DNA of 64,000 nucleotides, taken from NCBI GenBank assembly GCA_937952395.1, contig CALFYV010000090.1:310001-374000 (forward strand), written 5' to 3'. Made by a program: the position numbers and the translations under genes. Origin of the DNA: an uncultured Bacteriovoracaceae bacterium. GTDB lineage: Bacteria > Bdellovibrionota > Bacteriovoracia > Bacteriovoracales > Bacteriovoracaceae. Positions 7,800-15,268 of the stretch are shown here, piece by piece; within the stretch, counting starts at the first letter, position 1, and every line of letters starts with the position of its first letter. Below the pieces are notes generated by a model, which saw only the letters and a list, made by a program, of their open reading frames with translations, was not told the origin of the DNA and did not search any database.

Positions 7800-9239
7800 A
7801 TGAATAAAATTAGGCAAATGTTAAATCGAATTCTAGGTCGTTCAATCGATGAAATCTCGGCCCAAGGTTCGCCTCAAGGGTTATATTTGTTAAATGATCC
7901 TACAACTCCTGATTTGGTTGTACCTCAAGTTTTGCCTAAACGCCCGGAAAATCTTTCATTTACAGTTAATGAATTTCATCCAACCAAGTTGAATTCCAAA
8001 GACTTGAGAGACAACTATGTTGTTAACACTTACATCACTGTTTGCAATGTGGCCAATTATTTCCAATCCGTGGTCTCGGGGTTTGACCGTCCAGTAAAAG
8101 GCTGGGCCGCCACTCCTAATTTAACAATTTTGCCTTTTGCAGGTAAAAAGTTAAATGCTTTCTATAATCGATCTTCATTGCAATTTTTCTATGCTCCTAA
8201 TCCTCATACAAACAAAATGATTTACACTTCAGCATCTGCTGAGATTGTTTCTCATGAATTGGGACATGCTTTATTGGACATACTGAGACCCGATCTTTGG
8301 AATGTTCAAGCTCTAGAGGTTTGGGCATTCCACGAAGCTTTTAGTGATATTACAACAATTGCCAATGCTTTACATTATGATGATTTAATTGTCAAAATGT
8401 TAGAAGAAACTAAAGGCTCGTTAATGAATACTAACATTTTGTCTAAGTTAGCCGAAGAATTAGGAGGAGCTAGCAAAAAGAGTTGTATACGAGATGTTTC
8501 GGAAGTATACAATTATGTTGATCCACATAAATTACCACAAAAAGCAGAGGGCAATACATTGTGTGCTGAGCCACACAATTTTAGTCGAGTTTTTTCTGGT
8601 GCTTGGTATGAATTATTGGTTCGAATTTACGAAAAAGAAAAAGGCAAAATGGGAGATATAAAAGCCATAAAACATGCAAGAGATGTGGCGTATTCTAGAT
8701 TGTTAAAAGCTACCATCATTTCTCCAAACACAATAAAATTCTTTGATGGCCTGGCAAAGTGCATGGTTGCCACTGAAAAAATGAAAGGCAATGCCTATAC
8801 CCAAATTTTCGAAGAAGTGTTTATGAAACGTGGAATTTTAAGACCTGTGGTTAAAATCCTTTCTAATTTAAGATATACTGATGTGCTCCATGATCTTGAA
8901 AAAGAGGATCAAATTTCTAAAAAAGGCGATGTTATTGTCACAAGAAAGCCTCGTCCTAGAAAAATGGTAATAGCCAATTATTGGGTATCAGACTTATCTT
9001 CCTCTAATCCTTTGTATAATGTAGAATTGGAAGTTCCAGGAGATAGTTATTACTTATTTGACGACAAACAGCTTATAGATGAATCTCACCCAGACGACAG
9101 TGAAATTTTAGAATCATCCGTATTATGTGCTTTGTCGGTTAAGAATTATCAAGGCTTGGGAGAAAATGAAATGTGGGAAATTAAAAACAACAAATTGATT
9201 AGAAACCATGTGTTTTGTGGTTGTTTTACCGCCACCTAA
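7800..9239 (+). CDS. Gluzincin zinc metalloprotease (M4/thermolysin-like)
   Basis: A 479-residue protein with the zinc protease motif HELGH at 152-156 and the third-ligand motif HEAFSD at 178-183, where E179 is the expected zinc ligand. The order and 22-residue spacing correspond to the HExxH ... NExxSD pattern of thermolysin-like enzymes. The upstream AFYNRSSLQFFYAP segment also fits that fold. There is no signal peptide, so it is probably intracellular or virion-borne. The C-terminal 150 residues are of unknown fold. AAGGGG precedes the ATG. Its last 14 bases overlap, tail to tail, with the lipoprotein gene. Confidence 0.82.
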   Translation: MNKIRQMLNRILGRSIDEISAQGSPQGLYLLNDPTTPDLVVPQVLPKRPENLSFTVNEFHPTKLNSKDLRDNYVVNTYITVCNVANYFQSVVSGFDRPVKGWAATPNLTILPFAGKKLNAFYNRSSLQFFYAPNPHTNKMIYTSASAEIVSHELGHALLDILRPDLWNVQALEVWAFHEAFSDITTIANALHYDDLIVKMLEETKGSLMNTNILSKLAEELGGASKKSCIRDVSEVYNYVDPHKLPQKAEGNTLCAEPHNFSRVFSGAWYELLVRIYEKEKGKMGDIKAIKHARDVAYSRLLKATIISPNTIKFFDGLAKCMVATEKMKGNAYTQIFEEVFMKRGILRPVVKILSNLRYTDVLHDLEKEDQISKKGDVIVTRKPRPRKMVIANYWVSDLSSSNPLYNVELEVPGDSYYLFDDKQLIDESHPDDSEILESSVLCALSVKNYQGLGENEMWEIKNNKLIRNHVFCGCFTAT

Positions 9240-9672
9240 GATTTTTTCGTTTGGTTGGATCACCTTGATCGTCAAAATAAATAATATTTAATTGATCATC
9301 TACTTCTTTATAAATCAATTCAGCAAAATCTTTATCACCTATGTAGTTAATTCTAATGCTTAATCGACTTAGGTTATTTTGTTCTTCACGAACGATTTTA
9401 AGAGAAAATCTGTTATCTTCCCCAGCAGTAATATAGAACTTTTCATCTTGCATGTAATCTTGAGTAATAGGTATATTTAGTTCATGTAAAGCATGCTTGC
9501 TAGCTCTGTAAACCACTTCCGCATCTTCTTCATAATATTTGTGTGCTTCACCATTGACCCAATATATTACCCCTGACACCGCAGGGCCTATAAAAAAGGC
9601 ACTTGGTCCACATCCTGGAATTAGTATTGAAAAAATTCCCAACAATACTATAATTTTGAATAAGTTTTTCAT
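9226..9672 (-). CDS. DUF3568-like lipoprotein
   Basis: A 148-residue protein with a lipoprotein signal peptide: hydrophobic residues 5-17 and lipobox LIPGC with the lipidated Cys at 21. The mature part, with a Gly/Ala-rich start, a conserved Tyr near a helix (HKYYEEDAEVVYRASKHALHEL) and then beta strands, resembles the DUF3568 lipoproteins found in several Gram-negative groups. It would be anchored in the host inner or outer membrane. Superinfection exclusion is a common job of phage lipoproteins, but that is inference. It is flanked by plus-strand genes on both sides. Confidence 0.75.
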   Translation of the reverse strand: MKNLFKIIVLLGIFSILIPGCGPSAFFIGPAVSGVIYWVNGEAHKYYEEDAEVVYRASKHALHELNIPITQDYMQDEKFYITAGEDNRFSLKIVREEQNNLSRLSIRINYIGDKDFAELIYKEVDDQLNIIYFDDQGDPTKRKNLRWR

Positions 9673-9716
9673 ATTATAGAAGTCCTCTTTTTTATTTACG
9701 TTTAATAGGAGATAAA

Positions 9717-9950
9717 ATGACCGATTACGAGTTAATGTATAATCTGTATGACGAAGATTGTCCTTTATGTTTTATGAGCGATGATGATGACGATGATGGC
9801 GGTGATTGGTGGGATGATCCCGAAGATGATTGGGACGATGATGAAGATGATGAAGATTGGGACGATGATGAAGATGATGAAGATTGGGACGATGATGAAG
9901 ATTGGGATTGGGACGACGACGATGACGATGATTGGGATGATGACGAATGA
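9717..9950 (+). CDS. Extremely acidic Asp/Trp repeat protein
   Basis: A 77-residue protein. A short normal N-terminus, containing C-P-L-C, is followed by about 55 residues that are nearly all Asp, Glu and Trp. The ribosome site TAGGAG and the 4-base ATGA overlap with the next gene support real translation. The opposite strand is open here too, but that frame is a shadow. The core is the nonapeptide DWDDDEDDE in two exact copies plus a partial third. Possible roles are DNA mimicry, binding of divalent metal, or charge-based interaction with a basic partner. No homologue is recognised. Confidence 0.75.
   Translation: MTDYELMYNLYDEDCPLCFMSDDDDDDGGDWWDDPEDDWDDDEDDEDWDDDEDDEDWDDDEDWDWDDDDDDDWDDDE
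9828..9899 (+). repeat. 27-base tandem repeat encoding DWDDDEDDE
   Basis: GATTGGGACGATGATGAAGA and the following seven bases form a 27-base unit at 9828-9854, repeated exactly at 9855-9881, with an 18-base partial copy at 9882-9899. The identity at DNA level suggests recent slippage duplication. Confidence 0.9.
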
Positions 9951-10633
9951 GCATTTGCCTAGAATACTTAACTAGAACAAAACTGCTTGAAACTTTAATT
10001 TCTTTTCCCTGCTCTGTCTTTGACACAGATAGACAGGTTGCTATTTCCATAAATAAAAAAGACGACGATTATACACTGCAACAGTGGAGGTTATCAGAAT
10101 TAGATCAAAATGATCTTCCTTTGATAGAAGAAACAGTTGTTAAAAATCCATTTGAAGAAATATGTAAAAACTTTCCCGACATAAAACTTTTACAGTGCGA
10201 AAGTCCAGATATACCTTCTAAGGATTTTAGACCACGACACACTGTGAAGAGTTATCTTCGACAATTTGATGGTTATTTAAAATTTGATCAATATAACAAA
10301 ATAAAAGAGCGATGGTTGTGGAACATTTTCATTAATCTTTATTGTCCACAATTGGCCGTTGGGGGCATGTCTATTAAAAGAAGTATTGGAATTTATGATG
10401 AGAATATTGATTTAGAAATTATGTCATATCAGAAACAAGCGGTAGCAACAAATTATCCTGATATCCATCCGATTTGGACAAAATGGGACAATTGTTTACT
10501 CAATTTCAACGGCGTGCCTGGAGAATTCATTCTTAAACAAATTTATCTTCCTAAGAAAAAGCCTTCCAAAAAGTTTCAGTCCTATGACGAATGGAGAGCG
10601 TTAAAGCTGAATGGTTTATTCGTTAAACAATGA
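9947..10633 (+). CDS. Hypothetical protein coupled to Asp/Trp protein
   Basis: A 228-residue soluble protein of no recognised family. Its ATG overlaps the stop of the Asp/Trp gene (ATGA), so the two are almost certainly co-translated. It has a Cys near the start (SICLEYL), aromatic-rich middle parts (ERWLWNIFINLYCP) and a basic tail (KKKPSKKF) that could bind the acidic partner. It ends in an 18-base tail-to-tail overlap with the secreted Cys protease gene. Confidence 0.7.
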   Translation: MSICLEYLTRTKLLETLISFPCSVFDTDRQVAISINKKDDDYTLQQWRLSELDQNDLPLIEETVVKNPFEEICKNFPDIKLLQCESPDIPSKDFRPRHTVKSYLRQFDGYLKFDQYNKIKERWLWNIFINLYCPQLAVGGMSIKRSIGIYDENIDLEIMSYQKQAVATNYPDIHPIWTKWDNCLLNFNGVPGEFILKQIYLPKKKPSKKFQSYDEWRALKLNGLFVKQ

Positions 10634-11443
10634 TGGAATCTCAAATACCTCATCTTTTCTAGGAATTGGAATATAATCTTTAGGATATTCTCCCTGCGGA
10701 TTATTTTGATCACGTATTGGCAATTTTGGTGCTAAAAAATTCCTGTTTAATTTAGCTGGTATAATATCATTATCTGCATAGATTACTAAAATCCAACTGC
10801 CCCATCTTCTTTTAAATTTATCTATAGTAGTTGTTTGAACAGCTAGGCGAGAATCGCTATTGTCAACCCATTTTACTACATCTGCTTCTTCGTCGTAATG
10901 AATAAGCACCATTGCATGGCCCGGTACATCCCAAAGACAACCACGACCTTCTTTCATTGCTTTCTTAATTAAAGCAATGCCCGCCTGGCGGTCTCCATAA
11001 GTTTGTTCAAATTTAACATTTAATTCTTTTAATACTTTGGCTGACAACGATGGCGAAGAAAAACTTTTACATTGTGGGCGACTAGTTAGTGGCGGGTCCA
11101 TTAATTTCGGTTCTTCAGCCCATCTTCCTAACATTTCTATAGATGACCAAACACATTGAATTCCTGTTCGATTTGGCACACGATCTTCCATGGGAATAGG
11201 ACATTGAACATCGGGCAAATTTTCATCAGGAGGTGAATCAGAGGTATATAACGGGGTAAACTTAGTAAGATTTTCACCTTCCGGTATAGTAGTTTTTATA
11301 GCTTCATATTCTTGTTGAAGTTCAGGCGGTACGAATGCATAATCTTCAATTTTAAATTCTCTTTGTCTGGTAGCTGAGAATATTACACAAATTGTTAAAA
11401 ATACTGCTGTTAAACTTAAAATCAAAGATTTTTTAGATTTCAT
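10616..11443 (-). CDS. Secreted papain-like/C39-like cysteine protease
   Basis: A 275-residue protein with a signal peptide or anchor at residues 6-23. A papain-fold catalytic set is visible: C97 in GIQCVWSSIEML, H176 in DVPGHAMVLIHY, and D194/N195 in KWVDNSDSR. This is the order found in C39 and related bacterial cysteine peptidases, so a protease or transpeptidase acting outside the cytoplasm is likely. The C-terminal 30 residues (IRDQNNPQGEYPKDYIP and following) closely resemble the end of the trypsin-like protease at 12725. Its start overlaps the 65-residue gene by ATGA. Confidence 0.72.
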   Translation of the reverse strand: MKSKKSLILSLTAVFLTICVIFSATRQREFKIEDYAFVPPELQQEYEAIKTTIPEGENLTKFTPLYTSDSPPDENLPDVQCPIPMEDRVPNRTGIQCVWSSIEMLGRWAEEPKLMDPPLTSRPQCKSFSSPSLSAKVLKELNVKFEQTYGDRQAGIALIKKAMKEGRGCLWDVPGHAMVLIHYDEEADVVKWVDNSDSRLAVQTTTIDKFKRRWGSWILVIYADNDIIPAKLNRNFLAPKLPIRDQNNPQGEYPKDYIPIPRKDEVFEIPSLFNE

Positions 11444-11637
11444 TTCTTTTTGGCCTTCTTTTTCATTTTTTTCTTATTTGTTGGGGGCAATTCTTCCGAA
11501 TCTGGACTATGATATCTTGGCATAGCATCGGTTTGCCCTGGCGATGGGTCTGGGTCTACGGGTGATTGTTTAGGTGGTTCTAGACCGCCACCCAATACCT
11601 GATTTTCTTCGGCCCATTTTCTAAAGTAAAGTTGCAT
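11440..11637 (-). CDS. Small Pro/Lys-rich protein with N-terminal tag-like motif
   Basis: A 65-residue protein made of three parts: an N-terminus LYFRKWAEEN that matches the F-K-x-W-L-x-E peptide seen on other proteins here, a Pro/Asp-rich middle (SPVDPDPSPG), and a Lys tail (KKKMKKKAKKK). The 4-base ATGA overlap with the Cys protease gene supports it as real. A basic tail suits DNA or RNA contact. Confidence 0.6.
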   Translation of the reverse strand: MQLYFRKWAEENQVLGGGLEPPKQSPVDPDPSPGQTDAMPRYHSPDSEELPPTNKKKMKKKAKKK

Positions 11638-11652
11638 ACTCTATATATTGAT

Positions 11653-12171
11653 ATGAATAAAGATTGGCACGGATTACTTAAGATATTAGAAATAGAACAA
11701 ATAGATTGTAATGGAAATCTAGTTTGGCGTGATGAAAATTTATACAATGTTCTTCACACAGCAGGGGAGCAATTTATTTTGAGCGCTGTGTTTAGTGGCG
11801 GCGTTACCAACACGGTTATACCATCAAATTATTATTTTGGACTAGACAATCGAACCTCAGTTTCAGCCGCAGATACAATGGGCTCTTTATCATCCGAACC
11901 TAGTTCTAATGGATATGGAAGAGTAGCAGTTTCTTCGAGCGGAACCTTTTCAGTAGCATTGCAAGGTTCTAATTATAGAGCAGATGGTCCTATTATCTCG
12001 TTTTTTGCTTCGGGCGGTTCTTGGGGACCAGTCAAGAACTTATTTTTAACAAATAAATCTGATAACTCTGGGTCGCTCATTGCCAGCGTGGCTTTATCGC
12101 AAACAGTTACATTAGACGCAGGCGGTGCTATAAATTTAAGAATGGGCTTGTCTTTAAAAGATTGCCCTTAA
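11653..12171 (+). CDS. Probable tail fibre or tail-associated protein
   Basis: A protein of about 172 residues, rich in Ser, Gly, Asn and Thr with repeated short beta strands (SNGYGRVAVSSSGTFSVALQ), typical of phage fibre proteins. A motif near its start (LHTAGEQFILSAVF) resembles the fibre-like protein at 35876 (FHNTVLKKGKEALASSI). I prefer the ATG at 11653; an upstream TTG at 11632 would overlap the start of the minus-strand neighbour. No strong ribosome site is visible at either. Its TAA interlocks with the opposite gene's stop in TTAA. Confidence 0.65.
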   Translation: MNKDWHGLLKILEIEQIDCNGNLVWRDENLYNVLHTAGEQFILSAVFSGGVTNTVIPSNYYFGLDNRTSVSAADTMGSLSSEPSSNGYGRVAVSSSGTFSVALQGSNYRADGPIISFFASGGSWGPVKNLFLTNKSDNSGSLIASVALSQTVTLDAGGAINLRMGLSLKDCP

Positions 12172-12665
12172 TCTAAAGAATTAACAAGATTATTTATTGT
12201 TTTAATTTCTACGATATGGATTGTTGCTATATTTCTATTGTTTACTAATGTTCTACCATATTCTTTAAACGATAAATATTCAGCCCCGCCTTCTGATATT
12301 GGAAGTAAATTTTTTGCACTCTTAGGCACTGGATGATTTTCATACCATTGCAATTGTTCATTTAAACTTAGTCCTCTCCACTCTTCATTGGAAATGCTTC
12401 GAGGCTTATATCCAGGAGGAAGTTGAGGCATATTAATTTGATAACCATCTCTTTCTTCTTTAACTTCAACTAGAGATTCTAGTTCTATATTTTTATTTGT
12501 TAGTAGATATTTACAAAAAACTTCTTCCGCTGGTTCTGAAGTTCTTCTTTTGTAATACCAAACAGGAAGACTAACTCCAACAACTTCTATATCATTTCCT
12601 TCATATAGTTGTTTGATTTCTTCAATAGTTAAAAAGATGTTATGAAGAATTGATAGGATTAACAT
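12168..12665 (-). CDS. Hypothetical protein
   Basis: A 165-residue protein of no recognised family. The N-terminus (LILSILHNIFLTIEEI) is moderately hydrophobic but contains His, Asn and Glu, so a signal peptide is doubtful. The middle has the motif EEWRGLSLNEQLQWYENHPVP. It is a single-gene minus-strand unit between two plus-strand genes and shares a TTAA stop overlap with the fibre-like gene. Confidence 0.65.
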   Translation of the reverse strand: MLILSILHNIFLTIEEIKQLYEGNDIEVVGVSLPVWYYKRRTSEPAEEVFCKYLLTNKNIELESLVEVKEERDGYQINMPQLPPGYKPRSISNEEWRGLSLNEQLQWYENHPVPKSAKNLLPISEGGAEYLSFKEYGRTLVNNRNIATIHIVEIKTINNLVNSLD

Positions 12666-12724
12666 TTTGATTTTTTCCTTTAAATAAACATAAATATATT
12701 GAATGTATTTTTAACAAGGCAGGG

Positions 12725-13672
12725 ATGTCAATTATGAAAAAACTTCTACCTTTTATTTTCACCTTTTTGCTATTCTTTATAGCAATTCATTTGATTTTTG
12801 GTCATCAGAATGATCAAATTATAGGTCGAGTTGCCCCTCCTAACTCCGATGTCATTAGTATGCCATTGGTTCAGGATACCGATCCATATACAACTAATTT
12901 ATGGTGGGGAGCACCAGAAGAAAATCGAGATCAACAATACCGTAGATTTTTATCTCCTTCTGTTAAAATTAGAGTTCGAGGCAGTTCTGGTTCTGGGACC
13001 ATTGTATATTATGATAGTAAAACCAATGAAGCTTATGTCGCTTCTTGTGGACACCTCTTTCCGGGTAATCACTGGGTAAGCGAGGGGAAAACCAATATTG
13101 AATGTAATATTATTACATGGTATCATAATGCCACAAAATTACCAGAGCCAAAATCATACCCAGCAGAAGTTTTATTTTGGAGTAATACTCGTGGCTACGA
13201 TACAAGTTTAATCAAATTCAAACCAGATTGGAAACCTACTTATTTCCCAATTGCTCCATTGGATTACAATATTCCAGTAGGAAAACATTATCATTCAGTT
13301 GGTTGTGATGGTGGCCGAGAGGTTGCTCGTTACGACGTAGAAATTGTAGGTTATCGTGGCGATGATTTAATTACTACTAGAAACAGCCCTCGCCCAGGTC
13401 GATCTGGTGGTGGTCTACTTAGCGATGATGGATATTATATTGCAACCTGTTGGGGAACTTCTGATACCACAGGCGGCGGCGGCATTGGTTATTTTACGCC
13501 TTTGAAAAGTATTCATCACATATACAGCAAAAATGGATATGATTGGCTTCTTAAAGTAGGCAACCTATGGGCTAGAAGAATACCAATTCTTGACAGAAAT
13601 AATGCACAAGGAAACTATCCAGATGATTATGTGCCATTTCCTGGCGACGGTTCGTTTGTAATTCCTCGATAA
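12725..13672 (+). CDS. Secreted trypsin-like serine protease
   Basis: A 315-residue protein with a strong signal peptide at residues 5-25. The chymotrypsin-fold triad is visible: H110 in ASCGHLF, D159 in RGYDTSLIKF, S227 in GRSGGGLLS. An oxyanion-type Gly-rich loop follows. It should cleave proteins in the periplasm or outside the cell. The last 30 residues (LDRNNAQGNYPDDYVPFPG and following) match the tail of the Cys protease at 10616. The ATG at 12734 is also a possible start, with AGGG nine bases upstream. The 3' end overlaps the GT8 gene by 46 bases on the opposite strand. Confidence 0.85.
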   Translation: MSIMKKLLPFIFTFLLFFIAIHLIFGHQNDQIIGRVAPPNSDVISMPLVQDTDPYTTNLWWGAPEENRDQQYRRFLSPSVKIRVRGSSGSGTIVYYDSKTNEAYVASCGHLFPGNHWVSEGKTNIECNIITWYHNATKLPEPKSYPAEVLFWSNTRGYDTSLIKFKPDWKPTYFPIAPLDYNIPVGKHYHSVGCDGGREVARYDVEIVGYRGDDLITTRNSPRPGRSGGGLLSDDGYYIATCWGTSDTTGGGGIGYFTPLKSIHHIYSKNGYDWLLKVGNLWARRIPILDRNNAQGNYPDDYVPFPGDGSFVIPR

Positions 13673-14409
13673 TTATACCAACGCCACCAAAGACTGTTGA
13701 GTTCTGTGTTGTCTTTGGTGGCCCAAGGCTTATGAAGTGTATAATGAATAACATGTATATCTTCTTTGATTTGTTTCCAAACTTGCGGCAAAGAAGACTT
13801 TAGTCTTTGTGTTGTATTGTAAATAACAGGCAATTTATACCAAGTGTGTTTAAAATAAATATTTAACAAACTTTGATCAGACCCATCGTCATCATTGACA
13901 TAATCTTTTTGTTCCATTAAATCTTTATAAGTCTTTTTATTGGGAGAAAAAACCAATACGCCTGCGTTGAAATGATTATCATTTAAAAAAGATTGAGATT
14001 CATTTGTTTTTACGTTAATGATGGAAGTGCAACTTCGCCCGGCAGCAAATTCTTCTTGTGTGTAAAAAAGGTGATCTATATTTTTAATTACAATTGTGTC
14101 TGCATCTAAATAAATGATTTTATCATAATTGGTATTCCACATATGAAGTTTGCAAAAACAATTTTGACAAAAATCTGGTGATTTATGCCAAGGTTTGACA
14201 ATAGCTAGTTTTGATTTTATGCTTTCAACTCTGTTGCACGTTGCACCTAAAGCGGCAAGCTTTGACATATCATTATCAGATACATCCGGAAGAACCATCA
14301 CTTCGATAGGTCTTGTGGTATTTTGAGCACGAAGCGATTTAATTAAGGTTTCTGCCCCTAGTAGCCAATTGTGACTTACAAGGGTAAAGTACGCATGTTT
14401 AGATTGCAT
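13627..14409 (-). CDS. GT8-family glycosyltransferase
   Basis: A 260-residue retaining glycosyltransferase of the glycogenin/LgtC type, which transfers sugars from nucleotide-sugar donors. The metal-binding DAD motif lies at 102-104 in YLDADTIVIKN, and the C-terminal H-x-x-x-x-K-P-W motif (HYTLHKPW, 222-229) is diagnostic. Several Cys residues stand before the DAD (CQNCFC). It overlaps the RecB-like gene by 11 bases upstream and the serine protease gene by 46 bases at its 3' end. It may modify virion proteins, DNA or the host surface; substrate unknown. Confidence 0.85.
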   Translation of the reverse strand: MQSKHAYFTLVSHNWLLGAETLIKSLRAQNTTRPIEVMVLPDVSDNDMSKLAALGATCNRVESIKSKLAIVKPWHKSPDFCQNCFCKLHMWNTNYDKIIYLDADTIVIKNIDHLFYTQEEFAAGRSCTSIINVKTNESQSFLNDNHFNAGVLVFSPNKKTYKDLMEQKDYVNDDDGSDQSLLNIYFKHTWYKLPVIYNTTQRLKSSLPQVWKQIKEDIHVIHYTLHKPWATKDNTELNSLWWRWYNYRGITNEPSPGNGT

Positions 14410-15172
14410 TGTAAAAAGGACATCTTTTTCTGAAATTACAGAATCGGCAATGATCGCCTACATTGCCTTTAACAGAATCAGGATGTGTAGAAATTATTTC
14501 ATTGTAAGTTTGCAATAAGTATTGTTCTGCTTCGATAACTTCATGTTCTTTGAACTTAGCAGGAACGAGTTCGCCGCCTTCTAAGTAAAGCAATGCTGTG
14601 CGAATGTTTTCAACTGGAACATTGAATTCCTTTTGAACCACTCTAGCATACATCCTTAATTGCAGATCGCCAGTAATGTTGGTGATGTCTTTTCGCCACT
14701 TGCCTTTTTTAGTGGTTTTATAATCTAAGACAAACCACTGGTCGTCTCTTTGAATTAACCTATCTATAAACCCTTTGACATATTTCCCGTTTGGAGGATC
14801 AAGGTCATATCGGAAATGATGTTCTAGTTTCCCGCTCATGCCAATTTGTTCGGTGATAGTTTTAATAGATCGAAGGTGTTCTGGAAGTCTTTCTTTATAG
14901 TTTTGGGGCAATGGTGGTGCAAAAGTTGGCTTGCCATTCCAAACTTCAATTGGTATTTTACGTGATAGAACGTCTATGGCACTTTCGCTGATTTGTTTGC
15001 TGCCTTGAGAGGAAACATAATCTTCGGCAATTTTATGCACAATTTTTCCATAGGTGAAATGCCAAGGTTCCTTATCCAGAGGTTCTAATTTCAAATGGTA
15101 TTGATATTTATATTTTAGACGGCATTCGTCCCACACACCGCTTCTCGATACACTTATATGTTCAATATTCAT
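14399..15172 (-). CDS. RecB/Cas4-like PD-(D/E)XK nuclease with iron-sulfur Cys set
   Basis: A 257-residue single-domain exonuclease of the PD-(D/E)XK superfamily, used in recombination, repair or degradation of host DNA. The active-site motifs are GFIDRL and, after a short hairpin, LDYKTT. Four Cys at 17, 242, 245 and 251 have the spacing of the 4Fe-4S cluster in Cas4 and AddB-type nucleases. No CRISPR array is visible, so it should not be read as an adaptation gene. It is first in a two-gene operon with GT8 and faces the primase across a 96-base gap. Confidence 0.85.
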   Translation of the reverse strand: MNIEHISVSRSGVWDECRLKYKYQYHLKLEPLDKEPWHFTYGKIVHKIAEDYVSSQGSKQISESAIDVLSRKIPIEVWNGKPTFAPPLPQNYKERLPEHLRSIKTITEQIGMSGKLEHHFRYDLDPPNGKYVKGFIDRLIQRDDQWFVLDYKTTKKGKWRKDITNITGDLQLRMYARVVQKEFNVPVENIRTALLYLEGGELVPAKFKEHEVIEAEQYLLQTYNEIISTHPDSVKGNVGDHCRFCNFRKRCPFYNAI

Positions 15173-15206
15173 ATGTTCATTATTTAAATTTATTTATCAC
15201 AAAATT

Positions 15207-15234
15207 ATTATAGCTTTGGTTTTAATAAAGTCCA
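15207..15234 (-). promoter_or_regulatory. Candidate sigma70 promoter for the RecB-like operon
   Basis: Read on the minus strand, TGGACT, a 16-base spacer and a perfect TATAAT lie in the 96-base gap, placing the transcript start about 27 bases before the ATG at 15172. The -35 box is only a partial match to TTGACA. Confidence 0.4.
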
Positions 15235-15268
15235 TTGCAATTTATGAGGTTTTAATTAAAATAGTTTC

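Noticed and set aside
9772..10050. A His/Arg-rich reading frame on the minus strand opposite the Asp/Trp gene
   Set aside because: It is the mirror of a GAT/GAC/TGG repeat, has no ribosome site, and the plus frame has a good site and a coupled neighbour.
14399..15172. Reading the RecB-like nuclease as CRISPR-associated Cas4
   Set aside because: Cas4 and AddB-type nucleases share the Cys set, but no repeat array and no cas1 or cas2 gene is in the window.
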